A DNA stretch of 64,000 nucleotides, taken from Flavicella marina. GTDB taxonomy: Bacteria; Bacteroidota; Bacteroidia; Flavobacteriales; Flavobacteriaceae. The stretch spans positions 496,001 to 560,000 of the forward strand of contig NZ_VYVA01000001.1 of assembly GCF_009193215.1 (NCBI RefSeq), given 5' to 3'. A program made the translations under genes and the position numbers. This document shows, piece by piece, positions 58,467 through 64,000 of this stretch. Numbering within the stretch: the stretch's first letter is position 1; each line of letters opens with the position of its first letter. Under the pieces are notes generated by a model that saw only the letters and a program-made list of their open reading frames with translations, had not been told where the DNA came from and searched no databases.

Positions 58467-60005
58467 TCAATTTCTAACCTTCACTGCTACCTGAGCATTT
58501 AACTCTAATAATTCTTCCATCAATATTCTACTGTTAGACAACCTAGGTATTTTATGCTGCCCTCCTAATTTATCTTTCGATTTTAACCAATCATAAAATA
58601 AATTTTCTCTTGAAAAATGAATTTTCGGAAAACTCAACGTCATATTTTTATATCGCTTTGCTTCATAATCAGAATTTACTTCTTGCAGGGCTAAATCTAA
58701 ATCTTTCGCGAATTGTTCGGTACACGTTGGTTCTTTTTTAAACTCAATCATCCATTCGTGTGAACCTTTTTCGTTTGCTTCCATAAAAATAGGTGCTACT
58801 GTATAATCAGAAATTTCAGCGTTGCATTTGGTACACGCAATTTCCAAAGCTCTTTCTGTGTTTTCAATAATCAATTCCTCACCAAAAACATTGATAAAGT
58901 GCTTTGTTCTTCCTGTGATTTGAATTCGAAAGGGATCTAAACTTGTAAACTTCACGGTATCACCAACCATATAGCGCCACAAACCAGAATTGGTCGTAAT
59001 TACTATAGCATAGTTGACTCCTAATTCAACTTTGTCCAAAGGGACAGCAATAGAATTTTCACAATTGTAGGTAGACATTGGAATGAATTCATAAAAAATC
59101 CCATAATCCAACATTAATAGCAACTCATTAGAATTGTTCTGATCTTGAATTGCGAAAAATCCTTCAGACGCATTGTAAGTTTCACAATACCTAAATTTAT
59201 CACTCGGAATAATTTTTTTATACTGCTCTTTATAAGGAGTAAAATTTACACCTCCATGAAAGTATACTTGAAGATTGGGCCAAACTTCTAATATATTGTC
59301 TTTTCCAGTTACTTCTAATACTTTATGTAACAACACCAACATCCAAGAAGGTACTCCTGCCAAACTTGTAATATCTTCATGGATGGTTTCTTGTACGATG
59401 GCATTCATTTTTTCTTCCCATTCTCCCATCAATGCGGTTTTCTGTTTTGGAGCACTGCTAAAATCGGCCCAAAACGGCATGTTCTCAATAATTATAGCCG
59501 AAAGATCTCCGAAATAAGTATTGTTATCCTCATAAACTGCACTACTACCTCCCAATCGTAAACCTTTTCCCGAAAACAAATCAGCTTCTGGATTGTTATT
59601 TAAAAATAAACACAGCATATCTTTACCCGCATTCATGTGACAATATTCAATTGCCTCATCACTCACGGGAATAAACTTACTTTTTGAACTTGTTGTTCCA
59701 CTAGATTTCGCGAACCATTTGATAAGCGAAGGCCAAAAAACATTCTGTTCTCCTTTTCTAGTTCGCTCTAACAAGTTCTCAATGCTTTCGTACTTTTGAA
59801 TGGGAATTCGCTCAGAAAATTCTTGATAAGATGTTATTTCTCTAAACCCATACTTTTTACCTATCTCTGTATTTCTAGCTGTATAAAGTAAGTTCAACAA
59901 CAACTCATTTTGTACCTCAACAGGATATTTGATAAATAAATCTAACTGGTGTTTCCTCTTTTTTAAAAACCAAGAGATGATAGAACTTACAAATAAAAAT
60001 TTCAT
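58467..60005 (-). CDS. GH3 auxin-responsive promoter family protein
   Basis: A 512-residue protein of the GH3 fold. It begins with a short membrane-like helix (S-S-I-I-S-W-F-L-K-K) and continues with K-S-S-G-T-T-S-S-K-S-K (P-loop-like ATP motif), Y-G-D-L-S-A-I, Y-N-A-S-E-G-F-F and R-Y-M-V-G-D-T-V-K-F (AMP-binding). In plants GH3 enzymes conjugate amino acids to jasmonate or auxin through an acyl-adenylate. Bacterial homologs are of unknown substrate. The ATP-binding residues look intact, so acyl-adenylate chemistry is likely. No partner gene is adjacent apart from the polyprenyl synthase. Confidence 0.88.
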   Translation of the reverse strand: MKFLFVSSIISWFLKKRKHQLDLFIKYPVEVQNELLLNLLYTARNTEIGKKYGFREITSYQEFSERIPIQKYESIENLLERTRKGEQNVFWPSLIKWFAKSSGTTSSKSKFIPVSDEAIEYCHMNAGKDMLCLFLNNNPEADLFSGKGLRLGGSSAVYEDNNTYFGDLSAIIIENMPFWADFSSAPKQKTALMGEWEEKMNAIVQETIHEDITSLAGVPSWMLVLLHKVLEVTGKDNILEVWPNLQVYFHGGVNFTPYKEQYKKIIPSDKFRYCETYNASEGFFAIQDQNNSNELLLMLDYGIFYEFIPMSTYNCENSIAVPLDKVELGVNYAIVITTNSGLWRYMVGDTVKFTSLDPFRIQITGRTKHFINVFGEELIIENTERALEIACTKCNAEISDYTVAPIFMEANEKGSHEWMIEFKKEPTCTEQFAKDLDLALQEVNSDYEAKRYKNMTLSFPKIHFSRENLFYDWLKSKDKLGGQHKIPRLSNSRILMEELLELNAQVAVKVRN

Positions 60006-60192
60006 AAGGTATTGGTTATCTAGTTTCGTTAGTTTTGCAATTATTTCTGCACAAACCGTGCATCAAGACAGGTTGTATTTCTCGAGTAATATTTTTTATA
60101 CTAAAAATACATACCTATCTTTATCCTGTTAAATTTAGTGTTTTTTTTGAAAGTGCAAACACTAATATTTTTTGATCTCAAACCCTATCCAA

Positions 60193-60987
60193 ATGAAATA
60201 TCAAGGAGTTTTAAAAAAAATGAATACCGTATTTGCAGATACTATTGAGTATTACTTAGAAATGGAAAATGATTTTTTAAACTTCAATCAATTGCTCGAC
60301 CGAAAACTAGAAATACAATTTGAAAGTTACCAGTGTTTGTCTTGCTCAAAACAAAAGAAAATATTTCGACAAGGATTTTGCTATGATTGTTTTTACGAGC
60401 AACCCTCTGTTGGGGATTGGGTAATGAAACCTGAATTGAGTACAGCTCATTTAGGCATTGAAGATCGAGATCTAGAATTTGAAAAATCAGTACAACTCAA
60501 ACCTCATATCGTTTATTTGGCTCTTGCGAGTGAAATTAAAGTAGGTGTTACAAGAAAAACACAAGTCCCTACAAGATGGATTGATCAAGGTGCCAGCAAA
60601 GCATTGGCAATTTTAGAAACTCCGAATAGGTATTTGGCTGGTATCGCCGAGGTTGCTTTAAAACAATATGTTAGCGACAAAACAAGCTGGCAAAAAATGC
60701 TTAAAAACGTTGTTTTTGACGGAGATTTACTATTAAAAAAGCAAGAATTATTAGCTTATTTACCGGAAGAGGTGAAACCTTATGTATTAAGTGACGACGA
60801 AACTATTCTAAACTTGCAATATCCGGTTCAACAATACCCATCAAAAATAAAAAGTTTAAATATTGAAAAAGCACAGTCTTTTGAAGGAGTCTTAAAAGGT
60901 GTAAAAGGACAGTATTTATTATTTGAAGATGGCACTGTCTTTAACATTAGAAATAATGAAGGTTTGGTAGTTTCAATAACACTGTAG
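60193..60987 (+). CDS. DUF2797 protein with zinc ribbon
   Basis: A 264-residue protein (ATG at 60193). Cys48-x2-Cys51 and Cys63-x2-Cys66 form a zinc ribbon (C-L-S-C and C-Y-D-C). The following P-H-I-V-Y-L-A-L-A-S-E-I-K-V-G-V-T-R-K-T-Q, R-W-I-D-Q-G-A and A-G-I-A-E-V-A-L-K resemble a GIY-YIG-like nuclease core, with Y and R in place. It may be a nucleic-acid-binding or nuclease protein. The next gene begins 3 bases after the stop. Confidence 0.82.
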   Translation: MKYQGVLKKMNTVFADTIEYYLEMENDFLNFNQLLDRKLEIQFESYQCLSCSKQKKIFRQGFCYDCFYEQPSVGDWVMKPELSTAHLGIEDRDLEFEKSVQLKPHIVYLALASEIKVGVTRKTQVPTRWIDQGASKALAILETPNRYLAGIAEVALKQYVSDKTSWQKMLKNVVFDGDLLLKKQELLAYLPEEVKPYVLSDDETILNLQYPVQQYPSKIKSLNIEKAQSFEGVLKGVKGQYLLFEDGTVFNIRNNEGLVVSITL

Positions 60988-60990
60988 GGT

Positions 60991-61938
60991 ATGGACACCA
61001 ATATATTTCGAACGGTTTTTAAACCTCAAGAAGAAAAGAACCAATTGAGCTATGATTCGAAAACAATTCTTTTTGGCTCTTGTTTTTCTGAAAATATAGG
61101 TGAAAAATTAAGCTATTATAAATTTGATTGCTTTACAAATCCATATGGAATATTGTTCAACCCAATCGCTATAAAAAATGCGATTTCTGAGATTGTCGAA
61201 AAAAAAATATATTGTGAAGATGACATTTTTCAATACAATGACCTATGGCATAGTTTTCAACACCATTCCTGTTTTTCAACACCAAATAAAAATGCAGGCT
61301 TAAAAAAAATAAACGAGTCGATACAAACGGCACATTCAACCTTAAAAAATGCTTCACACATAATAATTACTCTTGGTACATCTTGGGTATATGAAAACAA
61401 AGAAACAGAAACCATTGTAGCCAATTGCCATAAAGTACCTCAAAAATCATTCAATAAAAAGCTATTATCAGTTTCAGAAATCACATCAACACTAGATAGC
61501 ATTGAAAAAAGCATACATAAAATAAATTCAAATGCGACCCTCATATACACTGTTAGTCCAGTTCGTCATTTAAAAGACGGAATGATTGAAAATGCTTTGA
61601 GCAAGGCAAATTTATTAGCGGCAATTCATCAAAAGCTTACTAAGAACACCTATTATTTTCCTTCTTTTGAAATAATAATGGATGATTTAAGAGATTATCG
61701 TTTTTATGAGAAAGACATGCTTCACCCTAACGAAATCGCAATTGATTATATCTGGGAAATATTCGCTCAAACATGGATCACGAAAGAATCAGCACCCATA
61801 TTAAAAGAGGTAGATACCATACAAAAAGGACTTTCACACAAACCGTTTAATGAGCATAGTGAAGCGCATCAAAACTTCTTAAAAAATTTAAATAAAAAAA
61901 TTGAAGTTTTAAAAAAATCTCAAAACATTAATTTCTGA
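60991..61938 (+). CDS. GSCFA family protein
   Basis: A 315-residue protein of the GSCFA family, related to SGNH hydrolases. The family name motif G29-S-C-F-S-E occurs with F-T-N-P-Y-G-I-L-F-N-P, I-I-T-L-G-T-S-W-V-Y, T-V-S-P-V-R-H and D-M-L-H-P-N, so nucleophile and His are kept. The substrate is unknown; relatives occur with surface glycan genes. It is cotranscribed with the DUF2797 gene. Confidence 0.9.
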   Translation: MDTNIFRTVFKPQEEKNQLSYDSKTILFGSCFSENIGEKLSYYKFDCFTNPYGILFNPIAIKNAISEIVEKKIYCEDDIFQYNDLWHSFQHHSCFSTPNKNAGLKKINESIQTAHSTLKNASHIIITLGTSWVYENKETETIVANCHKVPQKSFNKKLLSVSEITSTLDSIEKSIHKINSNATLIYTVSPVRHLKDGMIENALSKANLLAAIHQKLTKNTYYFPSFEIIMDDLRDYRFYEKDMLHPNEIAIDYIWEIFAQTWITKESAPILKEVDTIQKGLSHKPFNEHSEAHQNFLKNLNKKIEVLKKSQNINF

Positions 61939-61984
61939 AGCCTAATATTTTAGTATATTTACCTGAGCCGCAAAAAAAAATAAC

Positions 61985-62344
61985 ATGAACAAGATTATTA
62001 TCGGATTACTTGCAGGTGCCTTGATTGGCATGATGATAAGTAATTATTTTGTGAATGAGTTCACGTATGAAAAAGTTGTATACACAAAAATAACGTTGAG
62101 CTCTATTATCAGTGGTGTTCTTTGTGGTTTTTATTCGTTATACTCTAAAAACTCATTCAATTTATTTATCGGCTGTTTGCTGATTGGCGTTGCTGTTTTC
62201 TACATCAAATACTTGATTACAGGACACCATTTTGACCCTGTAAATATGGGAACATTTACAGGTGCTATTTTAGGATTTATCTTTTATGCCGGACAGAAAA
62301 GCAAAAAATACCGAAGATTTATACAGTATTACTTTCGTAATTAA
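61985..62344 (+). CDS. Small four-helix membrane protein, unknown
   Basis: A 119-residue protein with four hydrophobic segments (about 3-18, 33-53, 57-75, 92-108) containing G-A-L-I-G and G-A-I-L-G-F glycine zippers. A basic tail (K-S-K-K-Y-R-R) follows. I know no function. It lies 46 bases after the GSCFA gene and ends at a terminator shared with the convergent rhodanese gene. Confidence 0.65.
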   Translation: MNKIIIGLLAGALIGMMISNYFVNEFTYEKVVYTKITLSSIISGVLCGFYSLYSKNSFNLFIGCLLIGVAVFYIKYLITGHHFDPVNMGTFTGAILGFIFYAGQKSKKYRRFIQYYFRN

Positions 62345-62350
62345 GCATAA

Positions 62351-62383
62351 AAAAAGGATTGATAATTTATCAATCCTTTTTTT
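62351..62383. terminator. Bidirectional terminator
   Basis: AAAAAGGATTGATA (62351-62364) pairs with TATCAATCCTTTTT (62368-62381), loop ATT, between convergent genes. Confidence 0.92.
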
Positions 62384-62386
62384 ATT

Positions 62387-62674
62387 TTAAACGTATTGGT
62401 CAACATTTTCCCAAGGACCTCCGTTGATTATATCAACCCCATGTTGTTTCAAGAAGTCGGTTGCTTGACCACTTCTAGCTCCACTTCTACAAACAGCAAT
62501 AATTTGCTTTCCAAAATCTTTCACAGTTTGAATATTCCCTGGAATTCTATCCAAAACTATATGTTCTGAACCTGGCACATGCCCTTCAGCATACTCAGCA
62601 TCTGTTCTCACATCCAAAACAACAGCGCCGCTTTTTAAATATTCTTGAATTTTTTCATTGTCAAAATTTGCCAT
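62387..62674 (-). CDS. Single-domain rhodanese-like protein
   Basis: A 95-residue rhodanese. The CH2A motif V-L-D-V-R-T-D-A-E-Y, the V-P-G-S-E-H-I segment and the active loop C62-R-S-G-A-R-S are complete. It transfers sulfur through a persulfide on Cys62 (PspE/GlpE type). It is cytoplasmic, without a signal peptide, and monocistronic. Confidence 0.94.
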   Translation of the reverse strand: MANFDNEKIQEYLKSGAVVLDVRTDAEYAEGHVPGSEHIVLDRIPGNIQTVKDFGKQIIAVCRSGARSGQATDFLKQHGVDIINGGPWENVDQYV

Positions 62675-62836
62675 TTTTTTCTTTTTTTAAAAGTTGTTTC
62701 GAACAAAATTAACAATTAGATTATTAAAATCCATATTATTTTTAGAATCCTTTTTTGATTCGATTCTAACATATAACAAACGCAAACGAATTCGTTAATA
62801 ATTCATACTATTTAGCCTTTATTGACAAATCCTTTT

Positions 62837-62844
62837 TATCTTTG
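62837..62844 (+). promoter_or_regulatory. -7 box of gpmI
   Basis: TATCTTTG fits TAnnTTTG, 22 bases before the gpmI ATG. No convincing -33 box. Confidence 0.55.
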
Positions 62845-62866
62845 GAGGAATTAAATTTCAGACAAA

Positions 62867-64000
62867 ATGAACAAGAAAGTAATCTTAATGATATTAGACG
62901 GATGGGGAGTTACACAAGACCCAAAAGTCTCTGCTGTTTTCAATGCTAAAACATCTTATATTGATAGCTTATACAATAAATTTCCGAATGCTACTTTGCG
63001 TACCGATGGTGAACATGTAGGTTTACCAGAAGGACAAATGGGAAATTCTGAAGTTGGACACATGAATTTAGGTGCTGGTAGAATTGTATATCAAAACTTA
63101 GCACGTATCAACAAAGCAGTAAAAGAAAAAACATTAGGACAAGAAAAAGTATTGTTAGATACTTTAAAGTACGCTAAAGAAAACAACAAAAAAGTTCATT
63201 TGTTAGGTTTGCTTTCGAATGGTGGAATTCACGCGCATATTGATCACTTAAAAGGTCTTTTAGATGTTGCTAAAGAAAATGAAGTAAATAATGTTTACTT
63301 ACACGCCTTTACAGACGGACGTGATTGCGACCCTAAATCTGGAGCTTATTTTGTGAACGACATTCAAGAGTACATGAAAGGAAGCACAGGTGAATTGGCT
63401 TCTATTACAGGTAGATATTATGCTATGGATAGAGACAATCGTTGGGAAAGAGTAAAATTAGCTTACGATGCTGTTGTAAAAGCAGCGGGAACAAAATCTA
63501 CAGATGCAGTTGCTTCATTAAAAGAAAACTATGAAGCTGATATTACAGATGAATTTATCAAACCTATTATCTGTACAGACGAAAATGGAAACCCAAAAGC
63601 TCAAATTGAAAAAGACGATGTTGTAATTTTCTTTAACTATCGTACAGATAGAGGAAGAGAGTTGACTGCAGCATTATCGCAACAAGATTTCCCTGAGCAT
63701 GATATGAAAAAATTAGACTTGTATTACACTACAATTACTTTGTACGACGAAAGTTTCAAAGGAATTAATGTAATTTACAATAACGACAATATTAAAAACA
63801 CTTTAGGTGAAGTATTATCAGCTGCCGGAAAAAAACAAATTCGAATTGCTGAAACTGAAAAGTACCCACACGTTACATTCTTTTTCTCTGGTGGACAAGA
63901 AGAACCTTTCGAAGGAGAATCTAGAATTCTACGTAACTCGCCAAAAGTAGCTACCTATGATTTACAACCTGAAATGAGTGCTTTCGAATTGAAAGATGCT
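62867..64000 (+). CDS. gpmI: 2,3-bisphosphoglycerate-independent phosphoglycerate mutase, 5' part
   Basis: The gene starts at the ATG at 62867 and runs off the window; 378 residues of about 505 are present. The N-terminal I-L-M-I-L-D-G-W-G holds the metal aspartate; the phosphoserine nucleophile is in G-N-S-E-V-G-H; the H-I-D-H and D-G-R-D-C-D-P motifs of the substrate site are present, as is F-N-Y-R-T-D-R-G-R-E. It interconverts 3- and 2-phosphoglycerate in glycolysis with two Mn2+ ions. All motifs are normal for a complete gene. Confidence 0.97.
   Translation, partial: MNKKVILMILDGWGVTQDPKVSAVFNAKTSYIDSLYNKFPNATLRTDGEHVGLPEGQMGNSEVGHMNLGAGRIVYQNLARINKAVKEKTLGQEKVLLDTLKYAKENNKKVHLLGLLSNGGIHAHIDHLKGLLDVAKENEVNNVYLHAFTDGRDCDPKSGAYFVNDIQEYMKGSTGELASITGRYYAMDRDNRWERVKLAYDAVVKAAGTKSTDAVASLKENYEADITDEFIKPIICTDENGNPKAQIEKDDVVIFFNYRTDRGRELTAALSQQDFPEHDMKKLDLYYTTITLYDESFKGINVIYNNDNIKNTLGEVLSAAGKKQIRIAETEKYPHVTFFFSGGQEEPFEGESRILRNSPKVATYDLQPEMSAFELKDA

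Overview
The window comes from a low-GC (roughly one third G+C by eye) marine-type Bacteroidetes chromosome, most probably a member of the Flavobacteriaceae. The evidence is the Bacteroidetes promoter motif (-33 TTTG, -7 TAnnTTTG) ahead of several genes, type IX secretion (T9SS) sorting domains, SusC/FecA-style TonB-dependent receptors, 2TM/LytTR signalling proteins, GSCFA, DUF2723 and DUF2797 proteins, and the rplM-rpsI-rpsB-tsf cluster. I cannot name the genus. Almost everything is ordinary core chromosome; I see no prophage, insertion sequence, CRISPR array or rRNA operon.

Layout. 1-7.1 kb: the 3' end of an RNase E/G gene, an oxidoreductase pair (nitroreductase, aldo/keto reductase), an MFS transporter with a cupin lipoprotein, a 400-bp array of flavobacterial interspersed repeats, purK-purE, and a lipoprotein with a degenerate Rieske-like motif. 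7.2-11.5 kb: greA, a HIT protein, a histidine kinase, a DUF3127 protein with an SSB-like C-terminal tip, pyrH-frr. 11.5-16.7 kb: a reverse-strand LytS/LytTR-type two-component locus with two 2TM domains (one fused to the kinase), a periplasmic repeat protein and a TonB-dependent receptor. 16.8-22.4 kb: a J-domain-like protein and a 1365-residue T9SS adhesin. 22.4-32.4 kb: rsmG, fatty acid desaturase, aminotransferase, small membrane proteins, an orphan T9SS tail protein, an MscS channel, der, a large lipoprotein and era. 32.4-40.6 kb: initiator tRNA-Met, a CE2-like esterase, a TonB receptor behind a striking palindrome, a porin-like protein, outer-membrane proteins and tRNA-Gln. 40.9-49.5 kb: DUF2723 membrane glycosyltransferase, polysaccharide deacetylase, a cysteine-less thioredoxin, aroK, polA and a leucine-rich lipoprotein. 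49.6-64 kb: rplM, rpsI, rpsB, tsf, aat, a MazG-like gene, aroA, queA, rlmN, a polyprenyl synthase, a GH3-family enzyme, DUF2797, GSCFA, a rhodanese and the 5' part of gpmI, which runs off the end.

Functionally the window covers translation and RNA modification (frr, rplM, rpsI, rpsB, tsf, aat, rsmG, rlmN, queA, der, era), nucleotide and aromatic biosynthesis (purE/K, pyrH, aroK, aroA), replication/repair (polA) and envelope functions. Many gene pairs converge with no gap or with 4-bp overlaps of their stop codons.

The points most worth a second look are a dispersed quasi-palindromic repeat that serves as the apparent terminator of frr, a 14-bp-arm palindrome on the promoter of a TonB receptor gene, 21-bp-spaced direct repeats in front of the LytTR locus, a kinase-2TM fusion, a PolA that has lost proofreading ligands, and a structured rpsB leader. 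I did not find a convincing wholly new multi-gene system.
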